From Halobacillus litoralis (GTDB taxonomy: Bacteria; Bacillota; Bacilli; Bacillales; Halobacillaceae): DNA of 64,000 bases. The notes under the pieces are model-generated. The model searched no databases. It saw nothing but the letters and a program-made list of their open reading frames with translations, and was not told the origin of the DNA. Of this stretch, positions 1 to 8,144 are shown in pieces (within the stretch, counting starts at the first letter, position 1; the number at the start of each line of letters is the position of its first letter). Where the stretch lies: positions 62,001-126,000 of the forward strand of contig NZ_JAIVAJ010000001.1 in the NCBI RefSeq assembly GCF_020171725.1, in the 5' to 3' direction. The position numbers were made by a program, and so were the translations under genes.

Positions 1-17
1 TTTATAGATCTCCTCCC
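1..17 (-). promoter_or_regulatory. Ribosome-binding site of a gene starting just off the left edge
   Basis: On the minus strand a strong Shine-Dalgarno core (GGGAGGAG, plus-strand complement at 10-17) lies nine bases from the window edge, the normal distance to a start codon. A minus-strand gene therefore probably begins immediately outside the window. In Bacillus subtilis yneR follows yneQ, so a yneR-like gene is one guess, but no coding sequence is visible here. Confidence 0.45.
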
Positions 18-92
18 TCAATATATAGAGATTACCTCTTACATAAGGGTGAATGTGTGCATATGGATTCATGGAGCTCCCTCCCTAAAATA

Positions 93-119
93 AAGGAGCG
101 CTCTTTCAAGCGCTCCTTA
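93..119 (-). terminator. Hairpin at the end of yneQ
   Basis: AAGGAGCGC pairs with GCGCTCCTT around an eight-base loop. Read on the minus strand it is followed by a T-rich stretch. It overlaps the yneQ stop codon and should end the AAA-yneP-yneQ transcript. Confidence 0.6.
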
Positions 120-422
120 AGGTTTCAAGTTGAACCGTTCGATCTGATTAAGTTGATTCTCTGCCTTCAAAATACGGTACTGCGTTTCTCCGAATAAGTC
201 AAAGTGGGGAAACCTGGGGTCTTGGTGAATCCACTCAGGTCGTAAGCCATATTGCTTTCCCCATTTTTTTAAAGCTTTAAGGTCGGAGGAGCCGACTTTG
301 GTGACCGTATCGCAGCCGGGAAATCGTTCGTCGATCCAAAAGTGCGTGAGGAATGCGATTTCCCCATTCTTCACCTTCCTCTTCCAAGCCATCAACTCTT
401 CCCGCTTCAGCCCGAATGCCAT
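117..422 (-). CDS. yneQ: YneQ-like conserved hypothetical protein
   Basis: A 101-residue basic, soluble-looking protein with no signal peptide or membrane segment. Size, sequence character and position directly after yneP match the uncharacterised YneQ family of Bacillus. The start codon overlaps the stop codon of the upstream thioesterase gene by one base (TAATG), so translation is probably coupled. Aromatic and charged clusters such as HFWIDERFPG and RPEWIHQDPRFPHFDLFG stand out, but I see no catalytic motif. The function is unknown; coupling to a thioesterase and an AAA+ ATPase is the only context clue. Confidence 0.8.
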   Translation of the reverse strand: MAFGLKREELMAWKRKVKNGEIAFLTHFWIDERFPGCDTVTKVGSSDLKALKKWGKQYGLRPEWIHQDPRFPHFDLFGETQYRILKAENQLNQIERFNLKP

Positions 423-847
423 TACGACGTCTTCTCCATCGCTTGAAGATACGCTTCATGCCAATCTGGGAAGCTGCGTCTAATGGAAACCGGACGGAAG
501 TTGTCTTTTTTCACAATGACATGTTTTGTCTCACCCGTGACGGCTGTTTCCCCGTCGTTATGGACAACTTCATATCCGTACGTGACTCTCAGCCCGTCAT
601 ATTCTTTCACCCACGTTTTGACTGCTGCTTCTTCCCCGTATCGAACAGGGTTTTTGAAACTCATGGATGCATCGATCACGGGTGAGACTACGCCTTCTTT
701 TTCGATTTCAGCGTACTTAAATCCCAGTGAATCGATGAAGGATGTTCGTCCAATTTCAAACCAGACAAGATAATTCGCGTGATAGACGACACCCATCATG
801 TCCGTTTCCTGGTACCTCACTTGTATCGGCGTTTCATTTACTTTCAT
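422..847 (-). CDS. yneP: Acyl-CoA thioesterase, 4-hydroxybenzoyl-CoA (hot-dog) family
   Basis: About 141 residues, the usual length of the YbgC/YneP hot-dog thioesterases. The N-terminal signature is clear: RYQETDMMGVVYHANYLVWFE, with the Asp and His-Ala-Asn-Tyr residues that form the active site in this family, followed by RTSFIDSLG. It probably hydrolyses an acyl-CoA; the natural substrate is not known. The ATG at 847 is chosen because AAGGGAG sits eight bases upstream; a longer in-frame reading to 877 lacks a good site. The start overlaps the stop of the AAA+ gene as ATGA, so the pair is translationally coupled. Membership of the family is firm; the role is inferred. Confidence 0.9.
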   Translation of the reverse strand: MKVNETPIQVRYQETDMMGVVYHANYLVWFEIGRTSFIDSLGFKYAEIEKEGVVSPVIDASMSFKNPVRYGEEAAVKTWVKEYDGLRVTYGYEVVHNDGETAVTGETKHVIVKKDNFRPVSIRRSFPDWHEAYLQAMEKTS

Positions 848-3108
848 GAAGAAGACTCCCTTCTTAACGTATTCCATGCTTGTTCCAAATCGTTCAGCTC
901 GAGCTCATTCATATCTGTTTCCTCTCCGTCAATGATCCGAATCGCTTGGAATTGGATCGCTTCGTTTACGAGGTTATGAATGAACCGACCATTCCCACGA
1001 ACAGCATAATCCTTAAACTTCTCTAACAAGAACGCTTCCGTCCATTCGTTAAAATGGTACCCGAACTCAGAAGCAAGGTAATGAGTCATGTCGAGAAGCT
1101 CACGCTCATCGTAATCAGGGAATTGGAAATATTTTTTAAATCGAGAAGATAGTCCAGGATTGCTTTCCACAAGCTGTTCCATTTCCCTCTGGTAACCTGC
1201 AAGGACGACAACCAGATTCTCGTTATGTTTGGTCATCTCGTCTACAAGCGTTTCAATCGCTTCTTTTCCGAAATCATCACGACCGCCGTTGTAAAGGGAG
1301 TACGCTTCATCAATGAACAGGACTCCTCCAAGCGCTTCCCTGATTTTTTTCTTTGTTTTCATAGCGGTCTGACCAACATATCCGGCGACGAGGTCACTTC
1401 TCGAAACGACAACCATATGTCCCCGTTTAAGAAGGCCGCACTGTTTCAATACTCCGGCATAAATGTCGGCGACCGTCGTTTTCCCGGTACCCGGATTACC
1501 GGAAAATACAGAGTGGAGTTGAATCGGAACAACAGGATAGCCTTTTTCTTTCCGTTTTTGCTGGGCCTGGACAAAGGAAGATAACTTTTTCACTTCCTCT
1601 TTTACATTTTGCAGCCCGATTAATTGGTCCAGCCGCTCCATCGGTGAACCCTCTTCACCCTTATCGGGTGTATCGAAAGCAAGATCCTCCTGGCTGATTC
1701 TCATATGATCCAACCAGTGTTCTTTATCCCTTTCCGCTTCATTGGCACCTTTTTGGAAAACGGTCTTCAATACGAGGTTCTTGACGGTTCTGGCATTTCC
1801 GAATGAATCATCCACCCTCTCCTGGTCGATCAAAGATGTAAATTCCCTCAAGGCTTCTTCTGTGAAAAAGAAGTCATTTTCAAGGGCGGTCTGCTCAGCA
1901 ATCGTCATCAGCTCGTCCATTTGGTAATCCGGCAGCTGCACTTGATTCTGTTCTGGGAACCTGCTTCTAAGTCCTGGGTTCGACCAGAGGAACTGACGCA
2001 TTTCTTCCGGATAACCGGCGAGAATGACTGCGAATCTGCCACCGAATTCTTTGCTTGTCATAGCGGAGACCAAAGTGTCGATGACTGCTTGTCCATAATC
2101 GTTCCCTGTCTGACCTTCACGCTTCAGGCTGTATGCTTCATCAATGAACAGTACGCCACCTATCGCCTGTTTTACGTAGCTCATCGTATTCTCTTCACTT
2201 TGACCGACGTAGGAACCCACGAGGTGGGAACGATTTACCTCTACCACTTCCTTCGTATCCAAAATGCCGAGTTCATGATAGATGTTCGCAAGAAGTCTCG
2301 CGATGGTCGTCTTTCCTGTACCTGGATTCCCCGTAATGATCATGTGAAGACCCGGCTCATCAACCATAGAAAAGCCGAAGCTCTTCCGGCGCTGCTGGTA
2401 TTTCAAGAAGTGATAATACCTTCTGATATAGCCTTTTACATCGTACAATCCGACCATTTGATCAAAGGCTTCTAATGGATTTTGTTGAGAGGAATCTGTC
2501 AGAAAGGCAGGCAGGCGTTTATAAAGTTCATCCTGATCATCCGATAATTCTCTCGTCCGTTCATTGATTTCTCTTACAGGAATCCGTATTCTTCGGTTTT
2601 CGATGGAATGAAGGGCATCCTCTACCATTTCTTCAAGCGCCTCAAGCTTTTCATAAACGTCCTGATAAAGCTTTAGTCGGCTCGAAGCATCAATAATGGT
2701 CTTCTTAGCCAGTTCACCATCCCATTTTTCTTTCAGCTTGATGACATCGTCATAGATGGCACGTGCCTTTTTCGCTTTGGCTGAATCATGGTCCGTTTCA
2801 TGAAGCACCCACTGCTCGAGGGGCGTCTGTTTCAGCAGACTGTATGCTTGCAAAATTTGCTGCGACTCATATAAGTCGTTCACTAATCGGTGGTTGCTAT
2901 GAAGGATTCTAGCTTCATCGATGAATTGGTCAGCTAGTGCATCCCGATCAGGATGACGCTTAATTCTATGATAAGCAAGAGCGGCATAAAGCAATGCCAT
3001 CTGTTCCTTATTATCGATTTGATGTTGATCTAAGTATCGTAAAGCCTCGACTTCTGTAACCGGAGGCTGTTCGTCTATTGTATTCCAGTTCATTAATTCG
3101 TTCATCAT
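844..3108 (-). CDS. Tandem AAA+ ATPase of the CbxX/CfqX (SpoVK) type
   Basis: About 754 residues with two complete AAA+ modules of the SpoVK/CbbX class after a roughly 210-residue, Leu- and Glu-rich helical N-terminal region that may be TPR-like or coiled coil. Each module has a Walker A motif (GNPGTGKTT near residues 260 and 535), the GYVGQ/SYVGQ pore-region element, a Walker B motif (VLFIDEAYSL), a sensor region (VVLAGY) and the GLRSRF/GLSSRF arginine finger. It should be an ATP-driven remodelling machine for a protein partner. The family is sometimes annotated as SpoVK-like, but a true single-domain spoVK lies at 22616-23539. The ATG at 3108 has AAGGA eight bases upstream. It heads a coupled unit with yneP and yneQ and lies next to the spore gene tlp, so a sporulation link is possible but unproven. 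Confidence 0.88.
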   Translation of the reverse strand: MMNELMNWNTIDEQPPVTEVEALRYLDQHQIDNKEQMALLYAALAYHRIKRHPDRDALADQFIDEARILHSNHRLVNDLYESQQILQAYSLLKQTPLEQWVLHETDHDSAKAKKARAIYDDVIKLKEKWDGELAKKTIIDASSRLKLYQDVYEKLEALEEMVEDALHSIENRRIRIPVREINERTRELSDDQDELYKRLPAFLTDSSQQNPLEAFDQMVGLYDVKGYIRRYYHFLKYQQRRKSFGFSMVDEPGLHMIITGNPGTGKTTIARLLANIYHELGILDTKEVVEVNRSHLVGSYVGQSEENTMSYVKQAIGGVLFIDEAYSLKREGQTGNDYGQAVIDTLVSAMTSKEFGGRFAVILAGYPEEMRQFLWSNPGLRSRFPEQNQVQLPDYQMDELMTIAEQTALENDFFFTEEALREFTSLIDQERVDDSFGNARTVKNLVLKTVFQKGANEAERDKEHWLDHMRISQEDLAFDTPDKGEEGSPMERLDQLIGLQNVKEEVKKLSSFVQAQQKRKEKGYPVVPIQLHSVFSGNPGTGKTTVADIYAGVLKQCGLLKRGHMVVVSRSDLVAGYVGQTAMKTKKKIREALGGVLFIDEAYSLYNGGRDDFGKEAIETLVDEMTKHNENLVVVLAGYQREMEQLVESNPGLSSRFKKYFQFPDYDERELLDMTHYLASEFGYHFNEWTEAFLLEKFKDYAVRGNGRFIHNLVNEAIQFQAIRIIDGEETDMNELELNDLEQAWNTLRRESSS

Positions 3109-3230
3109 CGATCCCTTCCTTTCGACCATGTATCCCATTTTATCATAGTCAAAAGCGGTCGTCCGCTATGAAGAGTTCCAAGCGACATAGTGATCGAATC
3201 GACTTCAGATCGATGAGTCCTTGACGTCTT

Positions 3231-3251
3231 ACTCATTACTCATTACTCATT
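3231..3251. repeat. Three tandem copies of ACTCATT
   Basis: A perfect heptamer repeat (three units) lies just beyond the tlp terminator and upstream of the AAA+ ATPase gene. It is noncoding. It may be a replication-slippage product without function. Confidence 0.6.
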
Positions 3252-3255
3252 AAAA

Positions 3256-3279
3256 AACCACCCTCATGAGAGGGTGGTT
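3256..3279 (-). terminator. Terminator after tlp
   Basis: AACCACCCTC pairs perfectly with GAGGGTGGTT around a four-base loop; on the minus strand a run of six T residues follows. This is a textbook intrinsic terminator. Confidence 0.85.
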
Positions 3280-3287
3280 CATCATGT

Positions 3288-3533
3288 TTAATAATCTTGA
3301 TGGCGTGACTCTTCTTTGATCTCATCTCGCATTGCACGCAAAGACTGATTACGATGCTTGTTTTTCTTCTCGATGTTCCGCTTTTCTTCTTCTGTTGCAA
3401 ACTGCATCGAATCATGTGAAGCTTCAATGTTTTCAATCGTATTTTGGACGTTGTCCTGAATCCGTTCGACGTTATCTGCGCGATTATCCGGATTCGGCTT
3501 CTTATTGGCCATGTGCTGTTGTTTATGAGACAT
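3288..3533 (-). CDS. tlp: Small acid-soluble spore protein Tlp
   Basis: An 81-residue, highly charged, Asn/Gln/Glu/Lys-rich helical protein. The block KPNPDNRADNVERIQDNVQ followed by NTIENIEASHDSM is the hallmark of Tlp, the thioredoxin-like minor SASP of Bacillus spore cores. The ATG at 3533 is preceded by GGAGG at eight bases; a longer reading from a TTG at 3551 would put that ribosome site inside the gene and is rejected. In Bacillus tlp is made in the forespore under sigma-G. Upstream I see only a weak GAATG-N17-CATTCCT match, so promoter assignment is uncertain. Its place between yneN and yneP is conserved. Confidence 0.9.
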   Translation of the reverse strand: MSHKQQHMANKKPNPDNRADNVERIQDNVQNTIENIEASHDSMQFATEEEKRNIEKKNKHRNQSLRAMRDEIKEESRHQDY

Positions 3534-3626
3534 TACGATTACCTCCGTCAAGTAGGAATGTCGACCCTATGAAGAGTCATTCATACGTTGCCCTACCTGA
3601 GGTGCTTCTATGTAAAGATCCCACAC

Positions 3627-3770
3627 TTAAGATGGGATTTGATTCAGCCTTTCATGATGGCGTTGATCGATGCGGTCGTCAATCTGGTCAAGAAGCTTCT
3701 GATCTTCTTGAATCGTACGAATATTTTCCTTAATTCGTTCTTCCAACGTCATAGATTGTGATTTTCTCAT
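3627..3770 (-). CDS. FbpB-like small basic protein
   Basis: A 47-residue ORF starting at an ATG with AAGGAGAG seven bases upstream. The sequence begins MRKSQSMTLEERIKENIR and continues with a charged helix ending in RIDQRHHERLNQIPS. This pattern (basic N-terminus, EERIKENI, DQKLLDQIDDRIDQRH) resembles the Fur-regulated FbpB family of small basic proteins, which in Bacillus helps the sRNA FsrA repress iron-containing enzymes. It lies between yneN and tlp, one gene from the iron-sulfur enzyme aconitase, an FsrA/FbpB target in B. subtilis. I see no clear Fur box, so iron control here is inference; it may be a paralogue with another role. A -10-like TATAAT lies at 3812-3817. Confidence 0.62.
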   Translation of the reverse strand: MRKSQSMTLEERIKENIRTIQEDQKLLDQIDDRIDQRHHERLNQIPS

Positions 3771-3818
3771 GGAATCTCTCCTTTGTAGAAGACTTCCCAT
3801 TTTTCGAGAAAATTATAC

Positions 3819-4418
3819 CTATTTTAAAGCATCTTTCATTTCAACCATGAATTCATACGTCATCGGACCGTTTTTACGCGGCTGTTGAATGACGCCGTCC
3901 GTGCCGATAAAGTATGTTGTCGGGATCGATATGACTTGGTATTTTTCTGAAGTGACATTCAGCTCCATGTCTAAAAGGACGGGAAATGTGTAGTTTCCAT
4001 TTTCTACGTAGTCGCTCACTTTCTTCTTTTTTTCTGAACGACCGATGGCCTGTTCCCCTCCTGTACCGTTAATGGCGAGTATTTTTACTTCGTCCCCGAA
4101 CTCCTGATGGAACTTCTCCATTTCCGGCATTTCTTCCCTGCAGGGTGGACACCATGTCGCCCAAAAATTGAGGAATACTTTCTGCCCTTTAAGTTCCGAC
4201 AAGGTAACGGTTTTACCATCAAGCGTTTCCAATTCAAAATCCGGGGCAGGATCACCCATTTGCAAACTTTTGATCCCTGCTGGTGCAACCAACGTCGGTC
4301 CCTCCAGCTGCTGCTTCTCCATGTCAGCCTGCTCAGCCCTCTTATCCTGAACGAAGCTGAATACGGCAAACCCGATTAGAAAAAGCAGAATAACTGTTGC
4401 TGAAACTTTTTTCCACAT
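3819..4418 (-). CDS. yneN: Membrane-anchored thiol-disulfide oxidoreductase (TlpA/ResA-like)
   Basis: 199 residues: an N-terminal membrane anchor (about residues 5-22), then an AhpC/TSA-type thioredoxin fold with the start GDPAPDFELETLDGK, active site W-C90-P-P-C93 and the cis-proline region ISIPTTYFIGTDG. It should face the cell exterior and reduce disulfides in exported proteins, like ResA and StoA. Position next to citB and tlp matches B. subtilis yneN. The membrane donor of electrons to such proteins is CcdA, encoded 5 kb away at 9528-10232, so the two may act together; that pairing is inference. The CPPC dipeptide fits a ResA-type rather than classical CGPC thioredoxin. Confidence 0.87.
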   Translation of the reverse strand: MWKKVSATVILLFLIGFAVFSFVQDKRAEQADMEKQQLEGPTLVAPAGIKSLQMGDPAPDFELETLDGKTVTLSELKGQKVFLNFWATWCPPCREEMPEMEKFHQEFGDEVKILAINGTGGEQAIGRSEKKKKVSDYVENGNYTFPVLLDMELNVTSEKYQVISIPTTYFIGTDGVIQQPRKNGPMTYEFMVEMKDALK

Positions 4419-4539
4419 GTTGTAACGCCCTCTCTTACGGACAGTATCTTTACTATTCTATGTACTACCTTAGCCGACATGACCAAGCCTTGTAAAGAAC
4501 ATCAGCGTGGCTTTAGAAAACTTTTCACAAATAGAAAAA

Positions 4540-4562
4540 CCGTCCTCAAGGAATGAGGACGG
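4540..4562 (-). terminator. Terminator after citB
   Basis: CCGTCCTCA pairs with TGAGGACGG around a five-base loop, followed on the minus strand by TTTTT. It separates aconitase from yneN. Confidence 0.85.
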
Positions 4563-4572
4563 CTTCCTGTTA

Positions 4573-7281
4573 TTATTTCGCAAGCTTGTTACGTAGAACC
4601 ATTTGAAGGATTCCACCATGACGGTAGTAATCAACTTCAACTTCACTATCGAAACGAGCGACTACATCAAATTCTTTCTTATTACCGCTCTCGTCTGTAG
4701 CTGTCACTTTGACAAGATCGCGAGGTTTCACGTCTTCTCCGACTTCTACATCAAACGTTTCACGGCCAGTAAGACCAAGACTTTCAACGGAGTCTTCATC
4801 TTTGAATTGAAGAGGCAGTACACCCATCATGACAAGGTTTGAACGGTGAATACGCTCGAAACTTTCGGCGATAACTGTCTTAATGCCTAGAAGGTCTGTA
4901 CCTTTTGCTGCCCAGTCACGGGAGCTTCCCATACCATAATCATTACCAGCAATCACCATGAGAGGTGTGTCGTCCTGTTGGTATTTCATAGCTGCCGTAT
5001 AAATAGGCATGACTTCTTCAGTCGGCCAGTACGTCGTAAATCCACCTTCTGTACCTGGAGCTAACTGGTTACGAATTCGGATGTTGGCAAATGTACCACG
5101 CATCATGACTTCATGGTTACCACGACGGGAGCCGTAGGAGTTGAAGTTACGCGGGCCAACACCTTTTTCCTGAAGGTACTCGCCGGCAGGCATATCACGT
5201 GGGATCGCACCTGCTGGTGAAATGTGGTCTGTCGTTACGGAATCACCGAACTTACCGACAACGCGCATTCCTTCTAGTGGCTTCACTTCTTCAGGGTCCG
5301 TAGATAATCCTTCGAAGAACGGTGGGTTTTGAATGTACGTAGAATCGTCGTTCCAGTCGTACAATGGCTCATCCGTTGTTTCGATTTCATTCCACTTCTC
5401 ATTGGAGTTGAAGACACTTTCATATTCTTTACGGAAGATCTCTGGTGTCACCACGTTGCTGATCTGCTCTTTGATTTCTTCCTGTGAAGGCCAGATGTCA
5501 TCGAAGTAAATGTCTTTACCATCTTTGCCTTTTCCGATTGGTTCGTTCTTCAGGTCGATATCTACAGTTCCTGCAAGGGCATAAGCAACAACTAATGGTG
5601 GTGAAGCCAAGTAGTTTGCTTTGACAAGCGGGTGGATACGTCCTTCAAAGTTACGGTTACCGGAAAGGACCGAAGAAACCGTCAAATCGCTGTCTGCGAT
5701 CGCTTTCTCGATCTCAGGAAGAAGTGGTCCAGAGTTTCCGATACATGTCGTACATCCGTAACCAACCAGGTTGAACCCAAGCTGATTCAAGAACTCCATT
5801 AAACCGGAATCCTCAAGGTAGCGTGTCACAACCTTAGACCCTGGTGCTAGTGAAGTTTTCACGTAGTCTGGAACATCAAGACCAAGCTCAACAGCTTTCT
5901 TCGCTACAAGCCCAGCCCCAAGCATTACGTGAGGGTTGGATGTGTTTGTACAAGACGTGATAGCCGCAATCGCAAGCGCACCTGTTTTCATGACAGATTT
6001 ATCGCCGTTCTCGAATTGTACTTCTGTTTCTTTATCGAACTCAGATTTGTCTAAACCGAATCCGTGGTTTCCTTCAGGTCCTGTGATCGCCTTTTCAAAG
6101 GACTCCTTCATTTCAGAAAGTGGGATCAAGTCCTGAGGACGCTTAGGTCCGGATAGGTTCGGTTCAAGCTCTCCAAGATCGATTTCAACAAGCTGAGTGA
6201 AGTCTGGATCTTCTTGAGATGGATCGAACCATAGGTTGTTGCGTTTAGAATATTCTTCAACGAGTTCGATTTGCTCTTCGCTGCGTCCCGTTAGACGTAG
6301 ATATTCAAGTGTTTCTCCATCAACTGGGAAGAAACCACATGTTGCTCCGTATTCAGGTGCCATGTTTGAGATCGTCGCACGATCAGCAAGAGGCATCTCC
6401 TGAAGACCAGGTCCGAAGAACTCGACAAATTTCCCAACTACGTTCTGTTCACGAAGTTTTTGGGTCACTTTAAGCGCAAGGTCTGTCGCTGTCGTTCCTT
6501 GTGGGAAGTTTCCAACAAGTTTAACACCGATAACCTCAGGAGCTGGGAAGTAGGATGGTTGTCCAAGCATGCCTGCTTCGGCTTCAATTCCACCAACACC
6601 CCAACCAAGAACACCAAGTCCGTTGATCATTGTGGTATGTGAGTCTGTTCCGACTAGTGTATCTGGATAAGTATCAATTTCACCGTTGCCATTCTCATTT
6701 GCATGGACGACATTGGCGATGTATTCAAGGTTTACCTGGTGCACGATACCTGTTGCAGGTGGAACAGCACGGTAATTATTAAAAGCTTTCTGAGCCCAGT
6801 GCAGGAACTCATAACGCTCAGCGTTACGTTCGAATTCAAGTTCCATGTTCACATTCAAGGCGTCTGGAGTTCCGTACTTATCTACCTGTACGGAGTGGTC
6901 GATTACAAGATCAACCGGTACTTCCGGGTTAATTTCATCCGGGCTGCCCCCCATATCAACCATTGCTTTACGTAGAGAAGCAAGGTCAACTACAGCAGGT
7001 ACCCCTGTAAAGTCTTGTAGGATTACGCGGGAAGGTTTAAATGGAACATCTTCCCCTTTTGATTTGTCTGTACCCCAGTTTGCTAAGCTCTCGACATGAT
7101 CATCATTGATGACACGTCCGTCATGTTGACGTAGGAGAGATTCCAGAAGGATACGGATGGAGAAAGGTAGACGGGAGATCTTACCGTGTCCCGCATCTTC
7201 TAAGGCCTTCAAGTCGTAGTAGTTATACGTTTGGCCGTTTAAGTCAAATTGTTTGCGAGCATTGTATGCATTGCTAGCCAT
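4573..7281 (-). CDS. citB: Aconitate hydratase (aconitase A)
   Basis: 902 residues, the normal length of monofunctional AcnA/IRP-type aconitases. It interconverts citrate and isocitrate in the TCA cycle and in Bacillus also binds RNA. The three [4Fe-4S] ligands are visible: Cys in SCTNTSNP near residue 445 and both Cys in [10 protein letters not shown] near 511 and 514. The [21 protein letters not shown] block and the swivel-domain sequence [16 protein letters not shown] with the catalytic Ser are intact. The ATG at 7281 follows AGGGGGTAAAAGGAAT. Upstream lie a perfect cre sequence and a plausible sigma-A promoter. No frameshift or missing residue is seen. Confidence 0.98.
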   Translation of the reverse strand: MASNAYNARKQFDLNGQTYNYYDLKALEDAGHGKISRLPFSIRILLESLLRQHDGRVINDDHVESLANWGTDKSKGEDVPFKPSRVILQDFTGVPAVVDLASLRKAMVDMGGSPDEINPEVPVDLVIDHSVQVDKYGTPDALNVNMELEFERNAERYEFLHWAQKAFNNYRAVPPATGIVHQVNLEYIANVVHANENGNGEIDTYPDTLVGTDSHTTMINGLGVLGWGVGGIEAEAGMLGQPSYFPAPEVIGVKLVGNFPQGTTATDLALKVTQKLREQNVVGKFVEFFGPGLQEMPLADRATISNMAPEYGATCGFFPVDGETLEYLRLTGRSEEQIELVEEYSKRNNLWFDPSQEDPDFTQLVEIDLGELEPNLSGPKRPQDLIPLSEMKESFEKAITGPEGNHGFGLDKSEFDKETEVQFENGDKSVMKTGALAIAAITSCTNTSNPHVMLGAGLVAKKAVELGLDVPDYVKTSLAPGSKVVTRYLEDSGLMEFLNQLGFNLVGYGCTTCIGNSGPLLPEIEKAIADSDLTVSSVLSGNRNFEGRIHPLVKANYLASPPLVVAYALAGTVDIDLKNEPIGKGKDGKDIYFDDIWPSQEEIKEQISNVVTPEIFRKEYESVFNSNEKWNEIETTDEPLYDWNDDSTYIQNPPFFEGLSTDPEEVKPLEGMRVVGKFGDSVTTDHISPAGAIPRDMPAGEYLQEKGVGPRNFNSYGSRRGNHEVMMRGTFANIRIRNQLAPGTEGGFTTYWPTEEVMPIYTAAMKYQQDDTPLMVIAGNDYGMGSSRDWAAKGTDLLGIKTVIAESFERIHRSNLVMMGVLPLQFKDEDSVESLGLTGRETFDVEVGEDVKPRDLVKVTATDESGNKKEFDVVARFDSEVEVDYYRHGGILQMVLRNKLAK

Positions 7282-7392
7282 ATTCCTTTTACCCCCTCTT
7301 CAATATTTCAATGAAAAAGCGTAAAGCTTATTCATTCCCCAAATCGCTAATTTGCTCTTCCAATCTATGAAGTTCACAAATCTGCACCCTTA

Positions 7393-7426
7393 ATTGTAAA
7401 TGAAAACGATTTATAAGTAAAATAAA
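7393..7426 (-). promoter_or_regulatory. Candidate citB promoter
   Basis: On the minus strand TTTACT (-35) and TACAAT (-10, plus-strand complement at 7393-7398) are separated by 17 bases, giving a leader of about 105 bases before the citB ATG. The surrounding AT-rich sequence could hold CcpC sites, which control citB in B. subtilis, but I do not see an unambiguous dyad. Confidence 0.45.
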
Positions 7427-7452
7427 TGTGCAAATTTTTCGGAATTTGACAC

Positions 7453-7467
7453 TTGAAAGCGCTATCA
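7453..7467. promoter_or_regulatory. cre-like CcpA site upstream of citB
   Basis: TTGAAAGCGCTATCA matches every defined position of the cre consensus WTGNAANCGNWNNCW. It lies about 70 bases upstream of the inferred citB start of transcription and 80 bases before the divergent gene's -10. Carbon catabolite control of citB is known in Bacillus; use of this site is inferred. Confidence 0.6.
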
Positions 7468-7539
7468 TTTGTCGAGCGCTTTGTTTGATAAACTTCTCCT
7501 AACATCTTGTGGAATATTTTCAACTTCAGGTATTTGGGT

Positions 7540-7545
7540 TATAAT
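7540..7545 (+). promoter_or_regulatory. -10 element of the DUF2621 gene
   Basis: A perfect TATAAT lies 41 bases before the ATG at 7587, with T-rich TTTTCAAC-type sequence at -35 distance. It is the likely sigma-A promoter for the only plus-strand gene in this part of the window. Confidence 0.45.
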
Positions 7546-7586
7546 AGTAGAGAATATCGACAGAGAATAACGAAACAGGTGATAGC

Positions 7587-8048
7587 ATGTCAGGTGTATT
7601 TGCCCTATTCATCGTTGGATGGATTGTCATCATGGTGACGCTTATGGGAATCGGAGGATTTTTCATGTTCCGTAAATTCTTGAAACGTCTGCCTAAAGAA
7701 GATGGCAAGTCAGTCATCGACTGGGAAGAGTATTACGTAGATCAAACGAAGCATATGTGGTCAAACGATCAGAAAGCGCTGCTGGAGGAGCTCATTTCTC
7801 CTGTACCGGAGCTCTTCCGTGATGTCGCAAGGCAGAAAATTGCAGGTAGAATCGGGGAGCTGGCCATCGAGAAGAAAAAAAAGAAGATGACGCAGGACTT
7901 GATTATCGAAGGATACATTTTGGCCACACCGAAACGCGACCATAAGTTTCTCATTAAAAAGCTCGACGAAAAGGAAATCGATCTTGCCCCTTATGAACCG
8001 CTGTTGGAACGTGATTATAAACCTTCCAGAGCTCGAAACGTTCAATAA
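7587..8048 (+). CDS. yneK: YneK-like DUF2621 membrane protein
   Basis: 153 residues: one N-terminal membrane segment (about residues 4-28, rich in Val, Ile and Gly) followed by a charged cytoplasmic domain with a Lys-rich patch (IEKKKKKMTQD). Size and location divergent from citB and next to ccdC match Bacillus YneK (DUF2621). RBS AGGTGA precedes the ATG. The biochemical role is unknown. The genes cotM, sspP and sspO that lie between yneK and citB in B. subtilis are not present here. Confidence 0.82.
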   Translation: MSGVFALFIVGWIVIMVTLMGIGGFFMFRKFLKRLPKEDGKSVIDWEEYYVDQTKHMWSNDQKALLEELISPVPELFRDVARQKIAGRIGELAIEKKKKKMTQDLIIEGYILATPKRDHKFLIKKLDEKEIDLAPYEPLLERDYKPSRARNVQ

Positions 8049-8064
8049 ACCATACTTACAATGA

Positions 8065-8097
8065 GAAGCACCCCGAGCAAATCGCTCGGGGTGCTTC
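8065..8097 (+). terminator. Terminator after yneK
   Basis: A perfect 14-base stem (GAAGCACCCCGAGC with its complement) and five-base loop, followed by T residues on the plus strand. Confidence 0.88.
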
Positions 8098-8107
8098 TTT
8101 CAACTAG

Positions 8108-8144
8108 AAAAGAGTGCAGGCGGTGATGTCGCCTACACTCTTTT
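8108..8144 (-). terminator. Terminator at the end of ccdC
   Basis: AAAAGAGTG and AGGCG pair with CGCCT and CACTCTTTT across one C-A mismatch; the hairpin overlaps the ccdC stop codon and ends the ccdA-mrpB-ccdB-ccdC unit on the minus strand. Confidence 0.75.

Noticed and set aside
1921-2475. 184-codon plus-strand ORF antisense to the tandem AAA+ gene
   Set aside because: The opposite strand encodes intact Walker and arginine-finger motifs; this frame has no recognisable domain or RBS.
3533-3627. Possible sigma-G promoter of tlp (GAATG-N17-CATTCCT)
   Set aside because: The -10 half departs from CATNHTA at two or more positions; kept only as a remark in the tlp entry.
7431-7448. CAAATTTTTCGGAATTTG as a CodY box before citB
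   Set aside because: Alignment to AATTTTCWGAAAATT leaves about five mismatches in 15, too weak to report, even though CodY control of citB is known in B. subtilis.
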